Shown one piece after another: positions 1 through 10,791 of a DNA stretch of 64,000 nt; position 1 is the first letter of the stretch, and each line of letters opens with the position of its first letter. The position numbers and the translations under genes were made by a program. The stretch is taken from assembly GCA_023678885.1 (NCBI GenBank), contig CM043002.1, positions 2,002,022-2,066,021 on the forward strand, given 5' to 3'. Under the pieces are notes generated by a model that saw only the letters and a program-made list of their open reading frames with translations, did not search any database and was not told the DNA's origin. The DNA is from Pogostemon cablin (Eukaryota > Streptophyta > Magnoliopsida > Lamiales > Lamiaceae).

Positions 1-584
1 TGTGGTATTGATGATGGAGGCCTTATCATGTATGATCTCGGAATTTTATCCCGATGATCACGAAAAGACCACGGACTATGGTACGGGTAGGGTTTTTGAA
101 TCATAGAATCAGACCTGACTCCAAGTAATCTATTCAACGTACCATAATAATTAGGATGTTGATGGTACGTTAAGTAGGTGTTGTAGGGGTATGATTGTGG
201 GGCACCATCGGAGCCCGTCAAATCTACAACGTTGTTGCGGTTGTGCTTCGCTATCGCCCTCTCTTGTTTGTGAGCGTTTTGATGGCCTCCCAACGCTTGA
301 GATGTCGAAAACTTCCTCCCACAATAGTTGCATGTAAAACTTTTCGAATTCGAGGGTTTGGAATTGGCTCCCTCGTTCAAGGAAGAGTTGAAAAGATTCA
401 ATTCGGGTTTAGGACTTGAGTACACTTTACTCATTAACTCTTCATTAGAAAGCTTGAGATCTAGCTCCAAATGAGACGACGTCTCGTTCTCTTCCTCCTT
501 CCTCTCGTCTTTCTTGGCCGGCGATTCTTCCGATGTGACCGAAATATTCGAAGCCTCGGAGTGGCATTGCTCTAGGGTTTTCAT
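1..584 (-). CDS. C2H2 zinc-finger transcription factor, single QALGGH finger with EAR-like motif (5' part)
   Basis: The frame is open from the ATG at 582-584 to the window edge (194 codons seen); the 3' end is outside. One zinc finger lies at residues about 83-105: C85 and C88, then H101 and H105 (CX2C-X12-HX3H), with the plant hallmark QALGGH at 96-101. Just upstream, residues 39-45 read LELDLKL, an EAR-like (LxLxL) motif that in this family recruits TOPLESS-type co-repressors. An acidic and Ser/Lys-rich N-terminus precedes it. Downstream is a Tyr/His/Pro-rich tail. The layout matches single-finger plant nuclear factors of the ZFP/GIS type, which act in trichome, hormone or organ development; which member this is cannot be told. 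No intron is visible, as usual for the family. A TATA-like box lies about 90 bp upstream. Confidence 0.93.
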   Translation of the reverse strand, partial: MKTLEQCHSEASNISVTSEESPAKKDERKEEENETSSHLELDLKLSNEELMSKVYSSPKPELNLFNSSLNEGANSKPSNSKSFTCNYCGRKFSTSQALGGHQNAHKQERAIAKHNRNNVVDLTGSDGAPQSYPYNTYLTYHQHPNYYGTLNRLLGVRSDSMIQKPYPYHSPWSFRDHRDKIPRSYMIRPPSSIP

Positions 585-672
585 AGCCTTTTTTTTTTCT
601 TTCTAATCTTTTGAATCCTTTTTGTGTGGTGTTTGAATCTTGATTGAAGTTTGAGAGAGGTTATGAAAGAGG

Positions 673-681
673 GTTATATAC
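673..681 (-). promoter_or_regulatory. TATA-like box of the zinc-finger gene
   Basis: On the minus strand the bases read GTATATAAC, about 90 bp upstream of the ATG at 584, a normal distance for a plant core promoter. This is a sequence match only. Confidence 0.5.
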
Positions 682-2550
682 AAACTATGATAAAACTATG
701 TGTAATAAGAGAATTAATTGATGAATCTCATCATTATGGAAAAAATAATATCCATATCTACCCTAAATGAGTGGGCGTTACATTTTGACAAATATGGAAA
801 ATAATAGAAATGTGTTTATTTTTGGAAAGTTGTTAACTAACAAAGTAAAGATAGTTTAAATATGTTAAATTCTAAATTTAAAATCTAAAACTAACTTGTA
901 CATGCACTTCAAAACTTTGATACTCTCACGCGTATTTCGAAAATTATTTGTTTGACTTAATTACTTATTTACTACTATTAAATTGCTTTAAATATTTTAT
1001 TATACCCAATATTCATTCAATATAATGATAGTGAATCTTTTCTTTTTTTATTATAAAAAATAAAAATTAATAACAGTATCATGTGCAACTTATAACTTGA
1101 ACAAAAAAACAGAATTTATATGTACTCTTGTATTATATTGTTATAATGCTTATGAATTAATTATATGTGATGCTATTTTTATTTTTTATTTTATTAAAGA
1201 TAGTAGTATTACTTTTATTTATAATAAAAAAAATTATGAAATAATACGCTTGGGAATTAAAATATTATCACCTCCTGAATAATTACATTTACATATACAC
1301 AATTGATCATTATAATTAATTCAAGATTTGGATTAGAGGTGATATGGAAACATCTTGTTTTCTTTGTGAAGAAGATTTTATTTATTGATTGATCACTTAA
1401 ATCAATTATTAAAATTTGACATGCATAACCCTTCTCCAAGAAAGTGTTGAAGTACAACTATATATGTAAGTGTTAACGAGTAAATTAATAAAAAAGATTC
1501 AAAATTTGATCTTATCATAAATGTATCGATCTTGCGTTGAAATACAAAATGAATGGATAAAGGTTTGTAAATTGTAATTAATCTATGTCTATACCTATAA
1601 ATATATACTGTGGAATTTTTCGTCCATTATTGCAAGTGAAAAGTTTTTCCTAACCAATCAAATCTTTGTCTTTTTTTTGTTTTTTATTAAAATATTTAAA
1701 TGTTTATAATTTTTTATTTGTTTTTTTATATTCAATATATAATATATTAATTTAATAAACTATTTATAAGATATCAAATGAGATATTCTTAATTTACTAA
1801 TACGAGTTGTCATCTTTAAATTTCATCCTCTCAGAAAAAAAATTTAAAAAATAAATAAACAAACCACTAATGTATCAAATTATGATTATTTGAATTAATT
1901 TACTTATTTATAATAATAAAATATCACATCTCCAAATGTATAATTGAAAGATAATTTTTGATTAATTACAAGACAATCTTTGATTTAATTATTTGAAAAT
2001 GGCCTCCAAATTAATTTATAATTAAATAATCTTTATCAGTATTTATTTAATTAAAATTTAATTAAAAGATAAACTTTAATGATGTTTATTTAATTAAAAT
2101 TATTTATAATTAGTTACTCTTCAATAATGTTTATTTAATTAAAATTAATTATAATTAAATAATATTTATTAGTATTTATTTATTTAATTAAAATTAAAAT
2201 TTTAACTAAAAGATCATTTTTATAATTAATATTATTTATAACTAGATATTCTTCAATTGTGTTATTTAATTAAAATTAGTAGAACGTACGGATAAATTAT
2301 CAAATGAAAAACTAATAATACAAGAGTTGATTAAAATCGAGTTAAACCAAATCTTAACTATGTTTATAAATGAATTTTTTCAATACATAACAAGAAGAAA
2401 AATAAGTAAATTATCAATTAAGGAGTAGGAATTTAAAAGATTTTTGCTATCAATTCAAGAATCGAAAAATATTAAACTATCAAGACCTAAAATCATAGAA
2501 CTAATTAGAATAAAATAATAAAAATATATTAAAATTTCATAATTTTAGAT
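682..2550. other. AT-rich intergenic DNA without genes
   Basis: No coding-like frame was found. From about 1,930 to 2,290 the sequence repeats degenerate blocks built on TTTATTTAATTAAAATT. Bases 2,402-2,495 are an inverted partial copy of the start of the tandem repeat at 2,551, so together they form a loose fold-back. Confidence 0.5.
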
Positions 2551-3148
2551 CTTGTATTGATAGTTTCATATCTTTTGAATTTTAAATTGATAGCAAAAAG
2601 TCTTAATTAATAGTTTACTTATCTTTCACGTTCTGTATTAAAAAATTTTCATTTATAAATCTTCACCGATTAAAGATATTGGGGTGGGTAATTGAGTATG
2701 GGCCACATAAAAATTGAGGGTATATATTAATCATTAAATTAAATTTTAATTAAAATTTTATAATAAAATAAAATAAAATAATTAAAATTTTAAATAAATA
2801 ACTACTCACTATCCCTACATTTAACGCATTATTTTTAGAGTGCTAAGTCTTGTATTGATACTTTCATATCTTTTGAATCCTAAATTAATAGCAAAAATCT
2901 TTCAAGTCCTAATTAATAGTTTACTTATCTTTCACGTTCGGTATTGAAAAAATTTCATTTATAAATCTTCACCGATTAAAGATATTAGGATGGGTAATTG
3001 AGTATGGGCCACATAAAAATTGAGGGTATATATTAACCATTAAATTAAATTTTAATTAAAATTTTATAATTAAATAAAATAAAATAATTAAAATTTTAAA
3101 TAAATAACTATTTACTATCCCTACATTTAACGCATTATTTTTAGGGTG
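2551..3148. repeat. Tandem duplication, two 298-bp units
   Basis: Unit 1 (2,551-2,848) and unit 2 (2,849-about 3,148) are near-identical head-to-tail copies. Both begin CTTGTATTGATA, contain CACCGATTAAAGATATT and GTATGGGCCACATAAAAATT, and end in ACGCATTATTTTTAG. The differences are scattered substitutions and one short insertion in an A/T tract. No coding frame spans the unit. Confidence 0.9.
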
Positions 3149-3730
3149 CACCACCCCCACAATCATCCATAAATTGATCACCATATCAATTCAATTTAGA
3201 AAATTAATATATGATTATTTTAAAGATATTATATAGGAAAAACAATTATACATATAAAAAGTTCTCTTTATTTTTAGGAATAGTAATTTATTAATAATAT
3301 ATTTTTTCAACTTTTCCATTGCGGTTTCTACACTAATATAGACAAATTTTCACTTTGATAGTTTATCGGGCCTTGAATTGATAAAACTCCTTTATTTATT
3401 TATAAATTTAATAACTTCTTTACATTTTAATTGTAATTAATCTACACTTAATTATATGAATTAGTTTCATCTTGTACTTGATTTTATTAGAATGTGTACA
3501 TGAAAATTTACTCTATAGATTAATGAATTATAATATTTTTAATAAAAAAAATATTTCTTTAATATGCTGCTATTTTTCATATTCTTATTGTGATGAATAA
3601 TATTTTTTCCTTAGAAGAGTAAAGTTTATATCTTAACAAGTAAATTTTCATTTATTAAAAAATAATTTTATAAAATTAAGGTGTATGCGAACCGAATTAA
3701 TCGTAGTCAAGCTTTTTATTTTTTTGAGAT
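3149..3730. other. AT-rich spacer, no recognised feature
   Basis: Long A/T runs. No open frame with coding character and no repeat copy recognised. Confidence 0.4.
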
Positions 3731-3960
3731 ACTCTCTTGTGAGATGAGTTTTTTGTGAGATTGGTCAACCCATTACCTACAGTATGTTTATTATATAGAT
3801 AAAATATGTTTATTTGTAGTTAAAGTATGTCAATAATGAATCATAGTATTATAACACCATAAAATCATACTTTAATTCATCCATTAGACATACTTTATAT
3901 ATATAATAGATATACTTTAACACGTCTCACAAATTGTCTCACATATATAATGTCTTATAA
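3731..3960. mobile_element. Palindromic MITE, GTGAGAC family copy 1
   Basis: A short fold-back element. The left side reads CTCTTGTGAGATGAG then GGTCAACCCATTAC; the right side carries the complementary CGTCTCACAAATTGTCTCAC. Internally, direct and inverted AAAGTATGTTT / AAACATACTTT words face each other around ATAACACCATAAAATCATAC. Related copies lie at 29,524-29,780, 48,110-48,385 and, interrupted, 58,290-59,360. There is no coding capacity. The superfamily is not assigned because a clean target-site duplication is not visible. Confidence 0.7.
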
Positions 3961-4311
3961 GAAAATTTGTCTAATTTTTATTGCGATCGAGAACTGATTC
4001 AATTAATTTACATCAAATTAATTATTAACATGTTAATTATATATAGAATTTTTATTATCAAGGAAATTTTTTTAATGGACCAATAAGCTCAACTATGCAT
4101 TCATTCATAAGGAATATTAAAATCTTATGTTTTTATGGGATACGGTATATCTCAAGCACATAAGTTTTTGCCACATATATATTATACTTTCGTTATAATT
4201 AAATCATGATATATTTCTACCGACTATATTACTGGTGTTTCCTGCCTATATTTGTTCACGCCCTATCAAAGAACAACAACATTTATTTATGGGAAAACAT
4301 AATTATAAAGA

Positions 4312-4863
4312 GAAGAAATTAGGGAAATTATCATAAATAGTTCTCTAAGTACGAGAGAACTCACAAATGGTCCTATAATTTTAAAAATTATCAGTTTTAG
4401 TCTTCTTTAATTTAATTTTAATCCAATTTCCTAAAAATAAAATAAAAGCCATCTGAGCCCGATTCTCATCCTCAATTGCGTCTCAGGATGTGACAGAGGT
4501 TCTGCCGGTGATGGAGGTTCAACCTCGCCTTGTGTTCATCAAGTTATACTGGAAGAAATAATCTTCTCTTTCGTTCATAGTAGGAATGGGGCGATGACGT
4601 GGCAACTTAATTTTTTAATTTTTTAATTTGATGTTGCCAACCTGCCGAAAATGTCCCAAAACTGAGGGTGAGAATCCGTTCCGATGGGTTTTATTTGTAC
4701 TTTTAGGAAATTGGATTATAATTGGAATATAAGTATTGAAATTGGACAAATATGATTAAAATTGGATTAAAAAAACTAAAATTGATAAGTTGCAAAGTTA
4801 CATGACCATTTGTGGGTCCTCTCATACTTAGAGGACTATTTGTGATAATTTCTCGAAGAAATT
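4312..4863. mobile_element. Non-autonomous MULE-type element with 9-bp target duplication
   Basis: The element itself is 4,321-4,854 (534 bp). The same 9 bases, GAAGAAATT, flank it at 4,312-4,320 and 4,855-4,863. Its ends are about 80-bp inverted repeats: the left starts AGGGAAATTATCATAAATAG and the reverse complement of the right starts GAGAAATTATCACAAATAG. Long terminal inverted repeats plus a 9-bp target duplication are typical of Mutator-like elements. No transposase frame is present, so it would depend on a helper. Confidence 0.88.
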
Positions 4864-5489
4864 GAAAAATGGAAAAAAAAAATTTAGTTAAAAATTATTG
4901 AATAGAAAAGAATAATAATAATAATAATAAAAGGAAACCCAAAGTATTTTAAAAGAAAAAGATAAGGGGGATAATAATAATATAACAAATAAATATTATA
5001 AGTGGAATAAAAAACAAATTAATGATTTAAGTAGAATAAATAAATAGTTGAACTGTTTTATTTTTTCTTAATTAGTTATTTTTTTCATTTAAACAACGAT
5101 TTGTTTATAAATTAATACTTGAAAGAAAACTATTTTTCATCAATAATTATATTTTTTATATTAAAATGGTTATCACATTTATAAATATCTATAATAATGG
5201 TGAACCTTTTTATTTAATAATGGAATTTATTTTTATTATGCGTTAGGTATGAGTGATAGTTTTGGAATTAAAGTTTTTTTGAGAATGATAAAGATGTAAA
5301 TTTTTTTTTAAGTGTGTGAAAATAATATTATAAGACAAATAAATAAGGAAAATGTAAAGGGTTTTATGAGACAAATGTATATATTACTTTTATGTATTTT
5401 AAATCTAATATTTAGTTACAATATAAATATTAATAAAAATACTTTACTCCTTATTTAATTATTATTTAAATTATTACTATATTATACCA
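4864..5489. other. AT-rich spacer
   Basis: Contains an AAT microsatellite near 4,912-4,930 and long A/T tracts. No gene is seen. Confidence 0.4.
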
Positions 5490-5655
5490 CTAATTATAAA
5501 ATGATGAAAATATTGCACAATTAAAAATATCATTACCCTGGAGTAATAAATAACTATAATGATAATATAAAATTCACATATTTTTTATATAAAGAGAAAT
5601 TAAAATCAGTTACAATTTGTTGGGGTTTTCACAAGCCCAAAAAGCTTCTTGGCCA
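5490..5655. repeat. Unoccupied paralog of the site that holds the 3.2-kb TIR element
   Basis: This stretch (from CACTAATTATAAAATGATG to CACAAGCCCAAAAAGC) is duplicated at 7,622-7,726 plus 10,932-11,005. In that second copy a 3.2-kb element interrupts the sequence. Here CACATATTTTTTATATAAAG at 5,575-5,594 is intact and so serves as the empty site. Confidence 0.85.
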
Positions 5656-5714
5656 TGGTAATTAAATATTAATAAAAATACTTTACTCTTTATTTTATTA
5701 TTATATTATATTTA

Positions 5715-5738
5715 CTAGTACGAAACCCACATAGCGGG
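5715..5738 (-). mobile_element. Possible Helitron 3' terminus (minus strand)
   Basis: Read on the minus strand, a short hairpin (5,726-5,738, arms CCCGC and GTGGG) is followed a few bases later by GTACTAG and a T. A hairpin just before CTAG with a T after it is the usual 3' end of plant Helitrons. The same GTACTAG-T ending occurs at 10,766-10,791. The opposite end was not located. Confidence 0.35.
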
Positions 5739-5739
5739 A

Positions 5740-6393
5740 TTATTTAATTAGAATTCTCATTTTTATAATTAAAATATTTCATGTTATAAAATGTAACAAC
5801 ATTAACTAAGATGTTTTTTTATTATTTTTAATAGCTAGGTAATTTCTTTCATCAATGTAAAGAATGTGAAATAAATTATAACATTTGACTTTTGATAATG
5901 TAATGTATAACTAAATCATGTAAAAAGTTAATATATATGTACATATTTTCTAATTATTTGAAAGAATCTTAATTTGTATTTTTTAAAAAATGTTACTTTA
6001 TGTAATACAATTGAAACTATTTATTACTCACCCTATCTCTCTAAAAAAATGTGCAACCACATAGGGACAATTTTATCTCTTTGTTGTATATTTATATAAT
6101 TGCTAGTATTTCATTTTTTCATTGTATTTAAGCGCAATTATGATCAAAGTATGTAATTCTTAGTAATAAATCCTTAATTTTACTGTCTAAAATATATATC
6201 AATTATATATAAAAAATCAATTTTTCTTTTTTTTTATGCATGATTTGATTTGATACTAATTAATTTATTTATATCGAATAATTTATTTATTAATTTCAAT
6301 TAATTATACTAAAGTAAATAACTCATAATAAGTATATAGGAAAAATAAATAAATAGTAAGACTATACGTGAACAACACATTACAGAAAAAAGA

Positions 6394-6395
<2 letters not shown>
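5740..6395. other. AT-rich spacer
   Basis: No genes or clear repeats recognised. Confidence 0.35.

Positions 6396-6442
<47 letters not shown>
6396..6442. repeat. (AT)n microsatellite
   Basis: About 23 uninterrupted AT dinucleotides. Confidence 0.95.
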
Positions 6443-6444
<2 letters not shown>

Positions 6445-6990
6445 AAAATAAGATCAAACATTTAATAATTAATTAAAACTTAATTATTAAAATATTTTAA
6501 ATAGTTGCTATATATATTTTTTTAAAAAAATATACGTAATATTATAAATAATATTTAAATGGAATATTAATTTTTACTCATGATTATAGTTTAGTATTTC
6601 TTCATTAACTATTTAATAATAATTATATTTCCATTAATCGTTATTTTAAGAAACTAATGTAAAAAATATATATAATATAAATAAAATTAATTTATATATA
6701 ATATTTTTAAAATATTCATAAATTTGTAATGAATTTATTAATTTTATTTTTTATTTAATTTTATTAGATTCAAATTATATAAACAACTAAAGAAAATAAA
6801 TTTTATAATTCGTATGTCATAATTTAAAAATTAAGATATATGTAAATGAATAAATATTAATATACTAAATTTAAAAAATTAACAAATATTTACAAATTCA
6901 ATTTTAATGTTATTTGATATGAAATAATGATTTAACTTAAAGAACTTAAGCTTTCGATTCTATACATGAATTATTCTTTTAACCTCTTAT
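6443..6990. other. AT-rich spacer
   Basis: Almost only A and T; no open frame with coding character. Confidence 0.35.
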
Positions 6991-6994
6991 TTTC

Positions 6995-7340
6995 TAGAAG
7001 TAAATCGATTTAAGAGTACTTGAATAGTCGATCATCTTTCACTTGAAGAATACTTGAATCAATAGGTAGATCTTAAAGAATACTTAAATCGATTCTTAAG
7101 AGGTAATACTTGAATTGATTTTTTTCCTCTTGAAGAATCGATTCTTAAGATGTAAATCGATTAAAGTTTTTTTTTCCTCTTGAAGAATCGATTATTAAGA
7201 TGTAAATCGATTCAAAAATACTTGAATCGATCCTCTTACTCTTGAAAAATCGATTTCTAAGATGTAAATCTATTCAAGAATACTTGAATCAATTCTTCTC
7301 CTCTTGAAGAAAGAGGAATAATCAATTCTTAAGAGGTAAA
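6995..7340. repeat. Degenerate tandem array, unit about 50-63 bp, around ATCGATTCTTAAGA
   Basis: Units combine TCCTCTTGAAGAATCGATT, CTTAAGATGTAAATCGATT and CAAGAATACTTGAATC. Unit starts (TCCTCTTGAAGAATCG or a close variant) fall at about 7,125, 7,175, 7,232 and 7,298; more degraded units lie to the left. The core TCTTGAAGAATCGATTCTTAAGA is itself nearly palindromic. Confidence 0.8.
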
Positions 7341-7621
7341 ATAAATAAATTTATTGCATTAAAAGATTTAGTAATTAATTAATGATATCTAAATAAATAA
7401 ATAAAATATTAAAAATTTAATCATTATTAAAAATAAGAAACACATTATTTAAGAAAGAAATTATTAAATAAGGTAGTTAATTAAAAGTAAATAAGGAAAA
7501 TATTAAAAAAGTATTAGAATTTAAAAAATTGAGAAAATTACACGTCACATTGAAGCGCTTTGGAGACGACACGTCAGTAAGAAAAGTTTCTGCTATAATA
7601 TACATAAGATATGTAACCATT
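7341..7621. other. AT-rich spacer
   Basis: No feature recognised. Confidence 0.35.
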
Positions 7622-7894
7622 CACTAATTATAAAATGATGAAAAAATTGCACAATTAAAAATAGCATTACCATGGAGTAATAAATAACTGTAATAATAAT
7701 GATAATAATAAAATTCACATATTTTTAGGCCGCGGCTATCCACACACAATTTTCATGAATACGCCTATCACTTAATACACTATTAAAAATTATATATACA
7801 TCCACTCTTCTTTTACAAATATACCCTTATATATAAATGTCCAAAATTTTGTCCAGTAGTGGCCGAAAACTTATATAAATGTCAACCAGTATTG

Positions 7895-7968
7895 GACGAC
7901 CATGTATTGTTTCTGTCGGCCAGTGGTGGTCGACTATGTATTGTTTCTGTTGGCCAGTGATGATCGAA
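7895..7968. repeat. Two direct copies of a 36-bp GC-richer unit
   Basis: CGACCATGTATTGTTTCTGT continues into CGGCCAGTGGTGGT, then repeats as CGACTATGTATTGTTTCTGT plus TGGCCAGTGATGAT. It lies in the left subterminal part of the 3.2-kb element. Confidence 0.7.
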
Positions 7969-8580
7969 AATTATCGTCCCGTTCAGTCCTGGTTGGACGA
8001 TTTTTTTTTGCGATTTTTTGGAAAAAAACACAAAATTATATTTTAATCGGTTAAAACACATAAAAACATAGTATATCATTATGATCTTTGAGCTACCTTT
8101 GTCCACCATTATGCTACTTATGTATGTGGGTATGACCCAAAAATGTTTTCTTGAACTAGGATTTTTTTTTTTAGTTTAAAAGAGGTGGAAGTTTGTATGG
8201 AAATTTTGTTGGAGTAGTAAGTGTATAGAGATATTTTAGTATGTTTGGTGAATGGGTGAGTGTATAAATCTTTTTATATATTAAAAGAAAATACATTTCT
8301 AAAATAGATTAGAAAAATGTGATGTGTAACTATTATATTAACTTAACATTTTGATTATCTAAAAATTGTGAGATGGTGTGTTTGATTGGCTGGACATTTT
8401 CTAAGAGGTCTTGGGTTCTAATCTCCAAGAAAACATTATTTTATTAGATTTTCAAAATTTCATTTCTATTGCATTATTTAATTGGACTTTCAAATTTTCA
8501 TTTCTATTTGTATTGGGTTTATTAGAAATTTAATATAATAAGTTATGAGTTATTATTATTATTTTTTATAATTTTTATTA

Positions 8581-8879
8581 TTGGGCATTCTCATCTATTT
8601 TATATGATTTTCTAATTTTTTTTAACTTATTCAGTTTATTTATTTTAATATTATGAATAATATTTTAAGCTATGATCTCCATGGATTAAAGTATTATAAA
8701 TACCGTATTAAATAAATTGATATTGTATATCACACCATTATCTTGCTATCATATAATTAATTAATTTATTAAATGTGTGTTAAAAATTATGAAATAAAAA
8801 ATGAATCTTTTTACTTTTTCTTAATTAAATTAATAGAGTCCGTATATTTTTATTATAGACTCAATTTTCAAATGTCCCG

Positions 8880-8916
<37 letters not shown>

Positions 8917-9036
8917 GTTGTTGTTGGGCATTCTCATCTATTTTATATGATTTTCTAATTTTTTTTAGCTTATTCAGTTTATTTATTTTAATATTATGAA
9001 TAATATTTTAAGCTATGATCTCTATAGATTAAAGTA
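8581..9036. repeat. Direct repeat, two copies of about 112 bp, 343 bp apart
   Basis: Copies at 8,581-8,692 and 8,924-9,036 both run from TTGGGCATTCTCATC through TATTATGAATAATATTTT to GATTAAAGTA. An ATT/GTT microsatellite (8,882-8,923) sits immediately before the second copy. Confidence 0.88.
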
Positions 9037-9055
9037 AGAAAAATTGATTTCAAAT

Positions 9056-9133
9056 GGAGTAGCCTCACAGGTGTTGAGTCGATCTGTGGAGCATTAGGTC
9101 TGCCGCCTGAGGTCGTCAAGTTTAAACCTTAAA
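9056..9133 (+). mobile_element. Possible tRNA-derived SINE head
   Basis: The stretch around GCATTAGGTCTGCCGCCTGA and GTCGTCAAGTTTAAACC resembles the A-box/B-box part of plant tRNA-derived SINEs. The B box is degenerate and no clear poly-A tail or target duplication was found. Confidence 0.35.
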
Positions 9134-9750
9134 AAGGAACTTAATTAATTAGTCAATCTAAGGCCCTTATTTTCTTTCAATTATTTTTTAATTTAATATA
9201 AGTTATATTTATTTGGACTAATGGGTAACCTGTGTCAGATAAGGAGATCCGTGAGACGGTCTCACCCAAGACCTATCCTTAAAAATATGATTTTATTACA
9301 ATTATTCAAATTTAATTTTCTCACACTATTTTTAAATAATATTTAAAATTGTTCAAATAATCCAAGTATCCTATAAGTTATTTTATTATATACTACCTTT
9401 AAATTGTCTTAAGACCTAGACAAATCATTTTATACAATTATTTCTACTATAATATTATGATTCCATATTATTAATGAATAAGTAAGTTTATATAGATATA
9501 CACGATTCAATATATTTGATATGATAAAGTCTTTTAATTTAAACACAATTACAATTATATGAAGAATTTAGTTGAATCCGTCCATTCTATTCATTTATTT
9601 TAAAAAAATTTTAATTTAAATAATAATAATAATAATAATAAGATGGAGTTTGCTGTAATATAATCTTAGAATTTCTAAATCTTTTAAATGTTAGTTGATG
9701 ATTTGATTTTTTTTTCTTTTCTTTACATTTCATGTAAATCAATATTTTAA

Positions 9751-9756
<6 letters not shown>

Positions 9757-9810
<54 letters not shown>
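9757..9810. repeat. (TA)n microsatellite
   Basis: About 25 TA dinucleotides with small interruptions at the right end. Confidence 0.95.
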
Positions 9811-9818
<8 letters not shown>

Positions 9819-10296
9819 ATTGTAATCAAATCTATTCAAGTTCAAATTAATATAATTTAATGAATTAGATTTTTAAAAAATTAAAGAAACAAGATCAATT
9901 AACCCTTTGCGTCAATAATAAAATCGATTTTTTTTATTATTATTATGATTAAAATGGTGTATTATAATCCTTAAATTATTCTTATTTATTTCATTAGTGC
10001 AATAAATAATATTACTCAATAAGGAGTTTTATCCATTATAATTATCGGTAAATTGATTGGATCTTAATTTTCTATACGTACAAACCATTATTTTAGTTAT
10101 AATTTATCAAAGTTATCTAAGTATAAATTACTATAACTTAATATTACTATATTAGATTTAAGAACATGATCAATAAAGTGTTGCTTCAATAAATTATTAT
10201 TTTAATAGTGCATATCAATCTTAAATTTATTATTCTTATTATTACAATGAATTAGATTACTCAATTAAATTGTATGTTTCTTTTAATATGATTGAT

Positions 10297-10711
10297 TTAC
10301 ACTACAAAAGAGTATTTTTTAGCAACGGAATTTACTCATGGAATTCAATCCGTTGATAATTACCAATGGATTAACAACCAAAATGATATATTTTTATTAG
10401 CAATGGAATACCAACGGATTTATTCTCTATATTTTAGCAATGTAATTCAATCAACTGCTAATTACCAATGGATTACCAAGAAAATCCTTATATAAATTAC
10501 AAATGGAATTTTCAGCAACTGAATACCAAAGGAATTATTTATTAACGGAATTGATTTTTCGTTTCTAAAAATTTACCAACCACCACTTTACCAACGAAAA
10601 TTTACCAACGAATTCCATTGCTAATCCGTTGGTAAGCCAATTTAACAATTAAATTAAGGTTTTTACCAACAGAATATTCGGTTGCTAAATAACAGTTTTT
10701 TTGTAGTGTTA
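10297..10711. mobile_element. Miniature CACTA (En/Spm-type) element with TTA target duplication
   Basis: The element spans 10,300-10,708 (409 bp). It begins CACTACAAAAGAG and ends TTTTTTTGTAGTG, with TTA on both sides (10,297-10,299 and 10,709-10,711). Subterminal regions carry many short AGCAACGGA / TACCAATGGA / ACCAACGAA words in both orientations, as CACTA elements do for transposase binding. It has no coding capacity and sits inside the 3.2-kb TIR element. Confidence 0.9.
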
Positions 10712-10765
10712 TTTTTAAATAATATAATTTTAAAAATAATAAATAAATAATAAAATAAGATTATC

Positions 10766-10791
10766 TGCGTCGCACGCGGGCACCGTACTAG
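10766..10791 (+). mobile_element. Possible Helitron 3' terminus (plus strand)
   Basis: A 5-bp hairpin (10,766-10,778, arms TGCGT and ACGCG) is followed 9 bases later by CTAG, then T. This matches the hairpin-CTRR end of Helitrons. It shares GTACTAGT with 5,715-5,738 on the other strand. The 5' end (TC...) is not identified. Confidence 0.35.

Noticed and set aside
1097..1282. A 61-codon frame in the left intergenic DNA
   Set aside because: Composition is that of random AT-rich sequence; no domain or neighbouring exon.
8385..8432. A tRNA-like stretch (TGGCTGGACATTTTCTAAGA then GGGTTCTAATCTCC)
   Set aside because: The B box is imperfect and no cloverleaf can be folded; at most a worn SINE head.
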